The notes under the pieces are model-generated. The model was given only the letters and a program-made list of their open reading frames with translations, ran no database searches and was not told where the DNA came from. From NCBI RefSeq assembly GCF_022429645.1, contig NZ_CP092480.1:1780501-1844500 (forward strand): 64,000 bases of DNA, written 5' to 3'. Within the stretch, counting starts at the first letter, position 1; every line of letters begins with the position of its first letter. The translations under genes and the position numbers were made by a program. Shown here piece after piece: positions 21,800-30,172 of the stretch. Origin of the DNA: Lutibacter sp. A80. Its GTDB lineage: Bacteria > Bacteroidota > Bacteroidia > Flavobacteriales > Flavobacteriaceae.

Positions 21800-23044
21800 A
21801 TGAAATATTTAAAAATAGCTGTATTAACGTTAGCCTTTTTTTCAATTACTTACCATGTAAATGCCTGTACTGTTGCTGTAATTTCAGGAAAATATACTAA
21901 AGATGGACGCCCATTATTATGGAAAAATAGAGACACACCCGCAATTAACAACCAAATTGTATATTTTAATGATGGAAAATACAATTATGTAGGCTTGGTT
22001 AATTCTAAAGACACTCAAGGAAAAAGCGTTTGGATCGGTCAAAATAGTACAGGTTTTGCTATTATGAACTCCGCCTCTTATAATTTAAATATAGGTGATA
22101 ACACAAAACTTAGTGGCTTAGAAGGTAGAATTATTAAAGAAGGATTAGCCTCATGTGCCACAATTGAAGACTTTGAAAAATATTTAGACAATTTACCTAT
22201 CCCTACAAGACTAGAAGGAAATTTTGGTGTTATTGACGCACAAGGCGGAGCTGCTATGTACGAAGTAAATAATAAAGGATATGTAAAATTCGACGCAAAC
22301 GATCCTAAAGTAGCTCCTTTTGGATATATTATTAGATCAAATTATTCTTTTATGGGAAGTTTTGGTGAAGAAAGTAGCGGTTACCTTAGAAGTAATACCG
22401 CAAATGAACTTTTTTACAATGCTATGGCAACAAATACTTTTGATGTACAATTTATACTTCAAGATGTAACACGTAGTTTAAAACATTCTTTAACTAAAGA
22501 TGATTTGTACAGAGATTATGCTGATATTCCAGAAAATACACCTACTTATTCATTTTTTCACGATTTTATTCCACGAAGAAGTACAGCTTCTGCCTGTGTT
22601 GTTCAAGGTGTAAAAAAAGGTGAAGACCCAGCTTTTACAACGTTATGGTCTATTGTTGGATTTCCATTAACATCAATTGCATTACCTACTTGGGTTAAAG
22701 GAGAAAATGATTTTCCAGATGTATTAAAACGCAACGATAAGTTTAACGATGCTCCAGTTTGTTATGCAGCATTAGAATTAAAGAAAAAATTCTTTGCTAT
22801 TAGATGGGGAAAATGGGCTGCAAAATACTATGTAAATATCAACGCTTTAATAAATAAAGATAATACAGGTATTTATCAAAAAATCCATCCATTTGAGAAT
22901 GAAATCTTTAAAATAACAAATCAAAAATTAGATGTATGGAGAGTTAATGGAATGAAAAAATCAGATTTAAAAGCACATTATAACCTACTTAATCAATTAG
23001 TGGTAAATATGTTTGATGAAGAATTTGATATTGATTTAAACTAA
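21800..23044 (+). CDS. Secreted Cys-type Ntn hydrolase (C45/acyltransferase-like)
   Basis: Predicted linear-amide hydrolase or acyltransferase of the N-terminal-nucleophile fold. It has 414 residues. A signal peptide ends with N-A just before Cys23 (A-C-T-V-A-V-I-S-G), so cleavage exposes Cys23 as the N-terminal nucleophile without further processing. K-N-R-D-T follows, with Arg placed as in choloylglycine hydrolase and C45 proteins, and N-S-A-S-Y-N-L and E-G-N-F-G-V-I-D are further conserved-looking blocks. The substrate is unknown. The gene ends 10 bp before the amidotransferase-like lipoprotein gene, so the two form an operon and may act on one substrate outside the cytoplasm. Confidence 0.85.
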   Translation: MKYLKIAVLTLAFFSITYHVNACTVAVISGKYTKDGRPLLWKNRDTPAINNQIVYFNDGKYNYVGLVNSKDTQGKSVWIGQNSTGFAIMNSASYNLNIGDNTKLSGLEGRIIKEGLASCATIEDFEKYLDNLPIPTRLEGNFGVIDAQGGAAMYEVNNKGYVKFDANDPKVAPFGYIIRSNYSFMGSFGEESSGYLRSNTANELFYNAMATNTFDVQFILQDVTRSLKHSLTKDDLYRDYADIPENTPTYSFFHDFIPRRSTASACVVQGVKKGEDPAFTTLWSIVGFPLTSIALPTWVKGENDFPDVLKRNDKFNDAPVCYAALELKKKFFAIRWGKWAAKYYVNINALINKDNTGIYQKIHPFENEIFKITNQKLDVWRVNGMKKSDLKAHYNLLNQLVVNMFDEEFDIDLN

Positions 23045-23054
23045 AAAGAATAGT

Positions 23055-24191
23055 ATGAGAATTTATATTTTTATAATCGCTTTGTTTTCTCTTTTTGCTT
23101 GTAATACCAAGCAAAATAACCAAAATGAATCTGTAAATACGACCGAAAAATTAAAAATTGCTGTTTTTAATGGAAATGGAGCAGGAGAAGTTTCTGTAAT
23201 TGAAACCATTGAAGCTTTAAAAATTGATACAGGAATTGTTGCACTACCTTTAAGTGCTTCTGAAATACAAGAAGGAAAATTAAGTGAATTTGATGCTTTA
23301 ATATTTCCAGGAGGAAGTGGAAGTAAACAATTATTAAACCTTGGTGAAAAAGGGCAAGAAATTGTAACAGATTTTGTTGTAAATCAAGGTAAAGGTATAA
23401 TTGGTATTTGCGCAGGCGCTTACTTACTTTCATCAACACAAGGATATCCTAATTTAAAATTAGCAAGTTCAATTCATATTGATAGAGCACATTACAATAG
23501 AGGACGCGGACTTATTGAATTTGAATTGACTAAAACAGGCTTAAAAGTTTTTCCTGAATTAGAAAATCAACGAATTTTTACTCAATATTATGATGGACCT
23601 GTATTGGTGAAAAATGATTCAGCAGCAGTACAGTTTGAAGAAATGGGGAAATATGTAACAGATATTCATCCTGATAATTTTGCCCCAGAAGGCATAACGC
23701 CAGGCAAAACATTTATGCTTAGACAAAATTCAGGAAAAGGAAAAGTGTTTTTAATAGCAGGTCATCCAGAATCTACCCCAGGAATGCGGTGGATGGTTCC
23801 TAGAATGGCACGTTGGGTATGCGGAAGTGAATTGGTAAATTACAACAAAAAATGGGTTAGACCTCAAATAAACAACAAACCAATTATTTTTGATAAGGCT
23901 CTAAAAAAAGAAGAAAAAGATAATTATTGGCTTTTATTTAGTGAGAATTCACAAGAGCAAATTAAAGCAATAACTAAATTACATGAGTTGCGTTCTAGAC
24001 CAGCAGTTAGGTGGAATATAGGACTTTTAAGAAGCGTGCATGCTAAAACCAGAAGAATGGCTGCTAAAACTTTAAAAGAAACAGAATATACTTACGCTGT
24101 ACCAGATATAGAAACGGCTTTAAAAGTTGAAAACGATTCGCTAACTAAAATAACTCTTCAAGAATCCATTAATTTTTTAAACAATAAATAA
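23055..24191 (+). CDS. Lipoprotein with biotin-protein-ligase N-terminal-like (class I amidotransferase fold) domain
   Basis: A 378-residue lipoprotein (lipobox Cys16 in L-F-A-C). Residues 32-260 resemble the BPL_N domain, a glutamine-amidotransferase-like fold: F-P-G-G-S-G (about 84-89) and the nucleophile elbow G-I-C119-A-G-A-Y-L. Residues 300-378 look helical (HEAT-like: K-T-R-R-M-A-A-K-T-L). No biotin ligase catalytic domain is present, so it is not BirA. Its pairing with an exported Cys-Ntn hydrolase suggests an extracytoplasmic amide- or peptide-processing unit. Specific function is unknown. Confidence 0.82.
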   Translation: MRIYIFIIALFSLFACNTKQNNQNESVNTTEKLKIAVFNGNGAGEVSVIETIEALKIDTGIVALPLSASEIQEGKLSEFDALIFPGGSGSKQLLNLGEKGQEIVTDFVVNQGKGIIGICAGAYLLSSTQGYPNLKLASSIHIDRAHYNRGRGLIEFELTKTGLKVFPELENQRIFTQYYDGPVLVKNDSAAVQFEEMGKYVTDIHPDNFAPEGITPGKTFMLRQNSGKGKVFLIAGHPESTPGMRWMVPRMARWVCGSELVNYNKKWVRPQINNKPIIFDKALKKEEKDNYWLLFSENSQEQIKAITKLHELRSRPAVRWNIGLLRSVHAKTRRMAAKTLKETEYTYAVPDIETALKVENDSLTKITLQESINFLNNK

Positions 24192-24336
24192 GAGAAATAA
24201 TAAATAACACTCAGTATAAAATTATTTATAGTTTAATCCTATTTAAAATTCTGTGTATTACTAGGTAAATATTCAAAGATTTGTTTCAGTATATTAACCT
24301 TTTGCTATACGCCTAAATTCTATTTAATTATAAAGC

Positions 24337-24436
24337 ATAAAAAAAGCGTCCCGGTTCTCGGGAAGCTTTCCATCGGTTTTTGAAACCTATGACGTAAAAC
24401 GTCATTACAACACAACTATCACATAAAATGTGATAT
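24337..24436 (-). ncRNA. Candidate small RNA with four hairpins and an intrinsic terminator
   Basis: Read on the minus strand, a -7 box (24438-24445) is followed by consecutive stems given here in plus coordinates: 24417-24435 (TATCACAT, 3-base loop, ATGTGATA), 24389-24405 (ATGACGT, AAA, ACGTCAT), 24371-24391 (CAT-GGTTT with AAACC-ATG), and 24343-24369 (AAAGC and TCCCG paired with CGGGA and GCTTT). The last stem is followed on the minus strand by a run of seven T, a normal terminator. The second and third stems share 24389-24391, so they exclude each other in part. There is no open frame of note. The flavobacterial Flavo-1 RNA motif is one possibility I cannot test. Confidence 0.5.
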
Positions 24437-24437
24437 G

Positions 24438-24445
24438 CAAATATA
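24438..24445 (-). promoter_or_regulatory. -7 box of the candidate small RNA
   Basis: The minus strand reads TATATTTGC, an exact -7 box placed directly before the first hairpin of the candidate RNA. The expected start is near 24432. A -33 TTG at the ideal distance is not seen; a TTG lies about 25 bases upstream. Confidence 0.45.
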
Positions 24446-24516
24446 TAAAATTTTAAATTGATTTTAAATTCAATATTCTTTTTCTTTCTAAATTACTGTT
24501 ATTTCTGAATTGATTG

Positions 24517-24524
24517 TATCTTTG
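24517..24524 (+). promoter_or_regulatory. -7 box of lysS
   Basis: TATCTTTGCA matches TAnnTTTG exactly and lies 38 bp before the lysS ATG, so lysS is transcribed from downstream of the hairpin cluster and does not carry it in its leader. Confidence 0.6.
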
Positions 24525-24562
24525 CACACCGAAAATAAAAAATAAATACTAAATATAGCATC

Positions 24563-26263
24563 ATGCAATTATCACCACTTGAAATAGTTAGAAGAGAATC
24601 TTTACAAAAACTACGTGAATTAGGTATCAATCCATATCCAGCAGCAGCATTTAAAACCACTGCTAACATAAAGGAAATTACTTCTAACTTTAGCTCTTTT
24701 GAAGGTAAAGAAGTTGTTTTAGCCGGTAGAATGATGAGCCGAAGAATAATGGGTAAAGCTTCTTTTGCAGAATTAAAAGATGCTAGTGGAAGAATGCAAA
24801 TTTACGTAAACAGAGACGAAATTTCTTCTGAAGAAAACCCAACTATGTACAATACTGTATTCAAAAAATTATTGGATATGGGAGACATAATAGGAATTAG
24901 AGGAGATGTTTTTAAAACTAAAGTTGGTGAAGTTTCCGTTAACGTTAAAGAACTAACTGTACTTTCTAAAAGTTTACGTCCACTACCTGTAGTAAAAACT
25001 GATGCAGATGGAAAAGTACACGATGCGTTTTCTGATGCAGAACAACGTTATCGCCAACGTTACGTAGATTTAATTGTAAACGACCACGTTAAAGAAACAT
25101 TTATTAAACGTACAAAAATCACAAACTCTATGCGTGATTTTTTCAACAAAAGAGGTTATTTAGAAGTTGAAACACCTGTATTACAACCAATTCCGGGTGG
25201 TGCTGCTGCTAGACCTTTTATGACACATCATAACGCATTAGATATGCCTTTATATTTGCGTATTGCAAACGAATTATACCTAAAACGATTAATTGTTGGT
25301 GGTTTTGATGCTGTTTACGAATTTGCAAAAGACTTTAGAAACGAAGGAATGGACAGAACTCACAATCCAGAGTTTACTGTAATGGAACTTTATGTTGCGT
25401 ACAAAGATTACAACTGGATGATGAATATGACAGAGGAACTTCTTGAAAAAATTGCAATTGACACAAATGGAACTAGTGAAGTGCAGATTGGAGAAAATAA
25501 AGTAAACTTTAAAGCTCCATACCCAAGAGTCCCTATTTTAGAAGCTATTAAAATCCATACAGGTTACGATGTAGCCGGAATGAACGAAGATGAACTAAGA
25601 GATGTTTGTAGAAAGGTTGGAATTGAAGTTGATGAAACAATGGGTATTGGTAAAATGATTGACGAACTATTTGGTGAAAAATGTGAACACCTTTATATTC
25701 AACCAACATTTATAACGGATTATCCAAAAGAAATGAGTCCACTAACAAAAGAACACCGATCAAACCCAGCTTTAACAGAACGTTTCGAATTAATGGTTAA
25801 CGGAAAAGAATTGGCTAATGCTTACTCTGAGTTAAACGACCCAATTGATCAAAAAGAACGTTTTGAAGAACAATTAAAATTATCTGAAAAAGGTGATGAT
25901 GAAGCTATGTTTATAGATCAAGATTTTATTAGAGCTTTAGAATATGGTATGCCTCCAACCTCTGGTATTGGTATTGGTATTGACCGTTTGGTTATGTTTA
26001 TGACCAACAACGCATCTATACAAGAAGTACTTTTCTTCCCTCAAATGAAACCAGAGAAAAAAGCACCTTCTATAGAATTAAATGATGATGAAAAATCTGT
26101 TTTTGAAATTCTTACTAAAGCAGAAAAAATAGCTTTACCAGAATTAAAATCTCAAAGTAAATTAAGCAACAAAAAATGGGATAAAACCATTAAAAGTTTA
26201 ACAAAATATAATTTAGCCAAAGTTAATAATACTGATGAAGGCTTATTTGTAGAATTAGTATAA
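24563..26263 (+). CDS. lysS: Lysyl-tRNA synthetase, class II
   Basis: Charges tRNA-Lys with lysine. It has 566 residues. An N-terminal OB-fold anticodon-binding domain (about 50-150) is followed by the class II catalytic core with motif 2 ([15 protein letters not shown]) and motif 3 ([12 protein letters not shown]). After the core, about 65 extra residues resemble a small winged-helix-like tail ([15 protein letters not shown] and K-W-D-K-T-I-K-S-L), making it longer than the roughly 500-residue E. coli enzyme. It is a single-gene unit ended by an unusual compound terminator. Confidence 0.97.
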   Translation: MQLSPLEIVRRESLQKLRELGINPYPAAAFKTTANIKEITSNFSSFEGKEVVLAGRMMSRRIMGKASFAELKDASGRMQIYVNRDEISSEENPTMYNTVFKKLLDMGDIIGIRGDVFKTKVGEVSVNVKELTVLSKSLRPLPVVKTDADGKVHDAFSDAEQRYRQRYVDLIVNDHVKETFIKRTKITNSMRDFFNKRGYLEVETPVLQPIPGGAAARPFMTHHNALDMPLYLRIANELYLKRLIVGGFDAVYEFAKDFRNEGMDRTHNPEFTVMELYVAYKDYNWMMNMTEELLEKIAIDTNGTSEVQIGENKVNFKAPYPRVPILEAIKIHTGYDVAGMNEDELRDVCRKVGIEVDETMGIGKMIDELFGEKCEHLYIQPTFITDYPKEMSPLTKEHRSNPALTERFELMVNGKELANAYSELNDPIDQKERFEEQLKLSEKGDDEAMFIDQDFIRALEYGMPPTSGIGIGIDRLVMFMTNNASIQEVLFFPQMKPEKKAPSIELNDDEKSVFEILTKAEKIALPELKSQSKLSNKKWDKTIKSLTKYNLAKVNNTDEGLFVELV

Positions 26264-26299
26264 GGTTTTAAAAAACTTTATAAAAAAGATATAAAAAAA

Positions 26300-26424
26300 G
26301 GCTGTTTGAAAGTATTGAAACCCGTCATTCTGAATTTATTTCAGAATCTCATCATAACGATATTCAATCACAATGAGAACCTGAATCAGTTCAGGTTGAC
26401 GAAAATTTCACTTTTCAAACAGCC
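26300..26424 (+). terminator. lysS terminator split by an inserted palindromic element
   Basis: GGCTGTTTGAAAGT (26300-26313) pairs with ACTTTTCAAACAGCC (26410-26424) with one bulged base, flanked by an A-run and TTTT. The same GGCTGTTTG stem is used by the rpoD terminator at 53492-53531, where the loop is only 6 bases. Here the loop is about 96 bases and holds a separate palindrome (26323-26401). Confidence 0.7.
26323..26401. repeat. 79-bp cloverleaf-like REP element
   Basis: Four stems meet with no unpaired bases between them: CGTCA (26323-26327) with TGACG (26397-26401); TTCTGAA (26328-26334) with TTCAGAA (26340-26346); TCTCAT (26347-26352) with ATGAGA (26373-26378); and ACCTGAA (26379-26385) with TTCAGGT (26390-26396). 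This is the shape of REP/BIME-type repeats. From memory, similar GTCATTCTGAA..TTCAGAATCT sequences are scattered in Flavobacteriaceae genomes. It is the only copy in this window. Confidence 0.75.
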
Positions 26425-26545
26425 TTTTAAAATTTATAAACCTAAATTAAGCTTCTCACCCACAAGAACCAGACTTACACATTATGCCTATTTAGCCATT
26501 TCCGTATAGTAAATACATTTTCCTTTTCGTATTTACAATCTAATC

Positions 26546-26791
26546 TTACTCCTTAGCAGCCATCTTTAAATCCATTTTACATACTGGACAAGTACCTTTA
26601 GCATCATACGTTTTTCCATCTTCACAATCCATTGGACATTGGTAAACACTATTATTAGCCTCTTTTTCACTTGAATAATCTTGATTTTCGTGAAATTCTG
26701 TTTCAACATTTTCTTTTTTAGTTTCTTTACAAGCTGTAAATAGTACTGAGAAAGAAAAAATTGCAACTAAAATTAATATTGATCTTTTCAT
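26546..26791 (-). CDS. Small lipoprotein with heavy-metal-binding domain
   Basis: An 81-residue lipoprotein: signal peptide with lipobox Cys20 (L-F-T-A-C), an acidic and lysine-rich linker, then the motif Y-Q-C-P-M-D-C-E-D-G-K-T-Y-D and C-P-V-C-K-M-D-L near the C-terminus. The C-P-M and C-P-x-C-K-M-D-L pattern is that of the short heavy-metal-binding (YHS-like) domain found alone or on copper transporters and efflux proteins. A role in binding copper or a similar ion at the envelope is inferred. It is monocistronic, with no transporter adjacent. Confidence 0.85.
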   Translation of the reverse strand: MKRSILILVAIFSFSVLFTACKETKKENVETEFHENQDYSSEKEANNSVYQCPMDCEDGKTYDAKGTCPVCKMDLKMAAKE

Positions 26792-26914
26792 CTTTTTAGT
26801 TATTTAGTAATAATTAATTATTTGCCTAAAGTACTAAAAATTATGAATTACAATTTTTTATCTTGTATTAAAAAAAATTTACTATTCTAAATCAATTTTA
26901 CATTAAAAGAATTT

Positions 26915-26922
26915 TACTTTTG
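26915..26922 (+). promoter_or_regulatory. -7 box of the GAF-domain gene
   Basis: TACTTTTGC is an exact -7 box 19 bp before the ATG at 26942, giving a short leader. Confidence 0.6.
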
Positions 26923-26941
26923 CTTAAAATTTTAATTAACT

Positions 26942-27394
26942 ATGAATACTACTGAATTAAAAAAATCAATTTCAACAATAATAGACACTTCATCAAGTCA
27001 AGAGCTTATGCTGCAAAGTATTTGCGATCTCTTAAAACAAGAAATCAACTATTACGATTGGGTTGGATTTTATTTTAAAAATGGAGATAAAAACGAATTA
27101 AAATTAGCACAATTTGCAGGTGAACCAACAGAACATACTATAATTCCATTTGGAAAAGGTATTTGTGGACAAGTTGCTGTTAGTAATGAAAACTTTGTAG
27201 TTCAAGATGTTGCTAGTCAAGACAATTATATTTCTTGTGGTTGGAAAGTAAAAAGTGAAATTGTAATTCCAATTTTTGTAAACAATGAAAATATTGGACA
27301 AATTGATATTGACTCACATACAGTAAATCCTTTTACAAAAGACGATGAAAAACTACTCGAATTTATTTGTGAAAAAGTAGCAAGTACTTTATAA
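26942..27394 (+). CDS. GAF-domain protein, probable free methionine-(R)-sulfoxide reductase
   Basis: A 150-residue, single-GAF-domain cytoplasmic protein. It matches the YebR/fRMsr family along its length: W-V-G-F-Y-F, G-I-C75-G-Q-V-A, Y-I-S-C99-G-W, S-E-I-V-I-P and I-G-Q-I-D-I-D-S. fRMsr enzymes reduce free methionine-R-sulfoxide and use up to three cysteines. The two equivalent to E. coli Cys94 and Cys118 (catalytic) are present, but the position of Cys84 is occupied by H-T-I-I-P-F, with no cysteine. Activity is therefore plausible with a single resolving cysteine; a simple ligand-binding GAF protein is the alternative. Confidence 0.8.
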   Translation: MNTTELKKSISTIIDTSSSQELMLQSICDLLKQEINYYDWVGFYFKNGDKNELKLAQFAGEPTEHTIIPFGKGICGQVAVSNENFVVQDVASQDNYISCGWKVKSEIVIPIFVNNENIGQIDIDSHTVNPFTKDDEKLLEFICEKVASTL

Positions 27395-27489
27395 TATCTT
27401 AATAAAACCATTATTTTTTAAAAAAATTGACACCGTTTTTAATGCTAAAAAATTAATTTAAAAACCGTTAAAATTCAATGAAATTTATA

Positions 27490-27520
27490 TTGCGTAAACT
27501 ATTGATAATTATTAGCTTTG
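27490..27520 (+). promoter_or_regulatory. Two-part Bacteroidota promoter of purH
   Basis: TTG at 27490-27492 and TAGCTTTG at 27513-27520 are separated by 20 bp, the ideal -33/-7 arrangement. The ATG at 27543 is 22 bp downstream of the box. Confidence 0.65.
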
Positions 27521-27542
27521 CGCCACAGCAACAAAACTACTT

Positions 27543-29069
27543 ATGACCACAACTAAAAAAGCAGCTTCTGCATTAATATCTGTATTCCACAAAGATGGAT
27601 TAGAACCAATTGTTAAAAAATTAAATAGCTTAGGCGTAACCATTTACTCTACTGGCGGAACTGAAAGTTTTATAAAAGATTTAGGAATTGATGTAATTCC
27701 TGTAGAAGATTTAACTTCATACCCTTCAATTTTAGGAGGTCGCGTTAAAACATTACACCCTAAAGTTTTTGGTGGAATTTTATCAAGAAGAGATAATGAA
27801 AGTGATATATCTCAATTAAAGGAATATAAAATTCCAGAATTAGATATTGTAATTGTTGATTTATATCCTTTTGAAAAAACAGTAGCTAGTGGAGCTCCTG
27901 AACAAGATATTATTGAAAAAATTGATATTGGAGGTATTTCTTTAATTAGAGCTGCTGCAAAAAACTTTAAAGATGTAATTTGTGTTTCATCTATGAGTCA
28001 ATACGACGAGTTTTTAGAAATAATAACTGAAGGAAATGGCGCAACTACATTAGAACAACGCAAAAACTTTGCAGCAAAATCATTTGCCGTTTCTAGTCAT
28101 TACGACAGTGCCATTTTTAAATATTTAAACAAAAATGAATTGGCTTTTAGAGAAAGTTTTAACGATGCTTCAGCTTTAAGATATGGTGAAAACCCACATC
28201 AAAAAGGTTACTTTTTTGGAAACTTAGAAGAACTTTTTGAAAAATTACATGGTAAAGAACTTTCATATAATAATTTATTAGATGTTGATGCCGCAGTAAA
28301 TTTGATGAATGAATTTAAAAATGATGCTCCAACTTTTGCAATCTTAAAGCATAATAATGCCTGTGGTTTAGCTCAAAGAGCAACATTAAAACAAGCATAT
28401 GTAGATGCTCTAGCAGGTGATCCAACTTCTGCTTTTGGAGGCGTTTTAATTTCAAACAAAGAAATTGATGCTGATACGGCAGCTGAAATACATAAATTGT
28501 TCTGTGAAGTTGTAATAGCTCCAAGCTACTCTGTAGAAGCTTTAGAACTTTTAAAAGGTAAAAAAAATAGAATTATTTTAATTCAAAAAGATATTGAATT
28601 ACCTAACCACCAATACAGAACTGCATTAAACGGTGTTTTATTTCAAGAGAAAGACAACAAAACAGATAATGCAAACGTTATGACCACCGAAACTGTTACT
28701 GCTCCATCTGATAATGAGTTAGAAGATTTATTTTTTGCTTCAAAAATTTGTAAACATACTAAATCTAATACTATTGTTTTGGTAAAAAACAAGCAACTAT
28801 ATGCTAGTGGAACGGGACAAACAAGTAGAGTTGATGCATTAGAACAAGCAATTGCAAAAGCTAAACACTTTAATTTTGACTTAACAGATGCAGTAATGGC
28901 AAGTGATGCTTTTTTCCCATTTCCAGATTGTGTTGAAATTGCTAAAAAAGCAGGTGTTAATGCTGTTATTCAACCAGGAGGCTCTATAAAAGATCAATTA
29001 TCTATAGATTATTGTAACAACAATAAAATGTCTATGATATTTACAGGAACTCGCCATTTTAAACACTAA
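27543..29069 (+). CDS. purH: Bifunctional AICAR transformylase / IMP cyclohydrolase
   Basis: Catalyses the last two steps of purine synthesis, AICAR to FAICAR and FAICAR to IMP. It has 508 residues, the usual length. The N-terminal MGS-like cyclohydrolase domain (about 1-190) has S-T-G-G-T and G-G-R-V-K-T-L-H-P-K. The transformylase domain contains R-Y-G-E-N-P-H-Q and catalytic L-K-H-N-N-A-C-G (Ala where many families have Pro). The C-terminus ends with F-T-G-T-R-H-F-K-H, a typical PurH ending. It lies upstream of mreB (53-bp gap) with a separate -7 box between them. Confidence 0.97.
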   Translation: MTTTKKAASALISVFHKDGLEPIVKKLNSLGVTIYSTGGTESFIKDLGIDVIPVEDLTSYPSILGGRVKTLHPKVFGGILSRRDNESDISQLKEYKIPELDIVIVDLYPFEKTVASGAPEQDIIEKIDIGGISLIRAAAKNFKDVICVSSMSQYDEFLEIITEGNGATTLEQRKNFAAKSFAVSSHYDSAIFKYLNKNELAFRESFNDASALRYGENPHQKGYFFGNLEELFEKLHGKELSYNNLLDVDAAVNLMNEFKNDAPTFAILKHNNACGLAQRATLKQAYVDALAGDPTSAFGGVLISNKEIDADTAAEIHKLFCEVVIAPSYSVEALELLKGKKNRIILIQKDIELPNHQYRTALNGVLFQEKDNKTDNANVMTTETVTAPSDNELEDLFFASKICKHTKSNTIVLVKNKQLYASGTGQTSRVDALEQAIAKAKHFNFDLTDAVMASDAFFPFPDCVEIAKKAGVNAVIQPGGSIKDQLSIDYCNNNKMSMIFTGTRHFKH

Positions 29070-29075
29070 TTTGTT

Positions 29076-29083
29076 TAACTTTG
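29076..29083 (+). promoter_or_regulatory. -7 box of the mreB operon
   Basis: TAACTTTG is an exact match 39 bp before mreB and 6 bp after the purH stop codon. A -33 TTG at the right spacing is not seen, and read-through from purH is possible. Confidence 0.45.
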
Positions 29084-29122
29084 TGAAATTCAAAAATTAA
29101 AATTTTAAAATAATAAAAATAT

Positions 29123-30151
29123 ATGGGTTTTTTCGATTTTATGACCGAAGACATTGCCATTGATTTAGGTACAGCAAATACCCTAATTATACACGATGGC
29201 AAAGTGGTTGTTGATGCTCCTTCAATTGTAGCGAGAGATAGAAGCACTGGTAAAATTATAGCAACTGGTAAAAAAGCCAGTTTAATGCAGGGAAAAACTC
29301 ACGAAAATATAAAAACAATTAGGCCCTTAAAAGATGGTGTAATTGCAGATTTTGAAGCTTCGGAGCAAATGATAAAAGAATTTATCAAAAGTATACCAAG
29401 CATAAAAAAACGTTTTTTCACACCTTCTTTACGAATGGTAATTTGTATTCCTTCTGGTATAACCGAAGTTGAAAAAAGAGCTGTAATTGATTCTTCTGAG
29501 CATATGAATGCTAAAGAAATTTACCTAATACATGAACCAATGGCCGCTGCCATTGGTATTGGTATTGATATTATGCAACCAAAAGGTAATATGATTATTG
29601 ATATAGGAGGAGGAACAACTGAAATTGCAGTAATTGCTTTAGGTGGTATTGTTTGCGATAAATCTGTAAAAGTTGCTGGAGATGTTTTCACTTCAGATAT
29701 TGCATATTATATGAGAACGCAACATAATTTATATGTTGGTGAACGCACTTCTGAAAAAATTAAAATTCAAATTGGAGCGGCTACAGAAGATTTAGAAACT
29801 CCTCCTGAAGATATGTTAGTACAAGGAAGAGACTTGCTTAGTGGAAAACCTAAACAAGTACAAGTATCTTTTAGAGAAATCTCTAAAGCACTAGATAAAT
29901 CTATTCTTAGAATAGAAGATGCAGTAATGGAAACGCTTTCTAAAACACCTCCAGAATTAGCTGCTGACATTTACAATACTGGTATTTACTTAGCAGGTGG
30001 TGGTTCTATGTTACGTGGATTAGATAAACGTTTATCTAGAAAAACAGATTTACCTGTTTATGTTGCTGAAGATCCTTTAAGAGCTGTTGTTAGAGGTACT
30101 GGAAGTGCTTTAAAAGATTTAGAAAAATACAAAAATGTATTAATGAAATAA
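29123..30151 (+). CDS. mreB: Rod-shape actin-like protein MreB
   Basis: Actin-like ATPase that forms filaments under the membrane and guides lateral cell-wall synthesis. It has 342 residues. The N-terminal M-G-F-F-D-F-M-T-E is the membrane-contacting start; phosphate-1 loop I-D-L-G-T-A-N-T, phosphate-2 loop I-D-I-G-G-G-T-T-E and the adenosine motif A-G-G-G-S-M-L-R-G-L-D are intact. It heads mreB-mreC-mreD-mrdA-rodA, with gaps from 21 bp to overlaps, so the whole elongasome core is one operon. Confidence 0.98.
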   Translation: MGFFDFMTEDIAIDLGTANTLIIHDGKVVVDAPSIVARDRSTGKIIATGKKASLMQGKTHENIKTIRPLKDGVIADFEASEQMIKEFIKSIPSIKKRFFTPSLRMVICIPSGITEVEKRAVIDSSEHMNAKEIYLIHEPMAAAIGIGIDIMQPKGNMIIDIGGGTTEIAVIALGGIVCDKSVKVAGDVFTSDIAYYMRTQHNLYVGERTSEKIKIQIGAATEDLETPPEDMLVQGRDLLSGKPKQVQVSFREISKALDKSILRIEDAVMETLSKTPPELAADIYNTGIYLAGGGSMLRGLDKRLSRKTDLPVYVAEDPLRAVVRGTGSALKDLEKYKNVLMK

Positions 30152-30172
30152 TACAACATTCTTGGTTATAAT

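Noticed and set aside
24343..24435. Riboswitch or T-box leader controlling lysS
   Set aside because: The lysS -7 box lies after the hairpins and the terminator T-run is on the opposite strand, so the element is not in the lysS leader.
26306..26509. 67-codon open frame across the lysS terminator
   Set aside because: It runs through the terminator arms and the palindromic element; its sequence is explained by the repeat, not by a protein.
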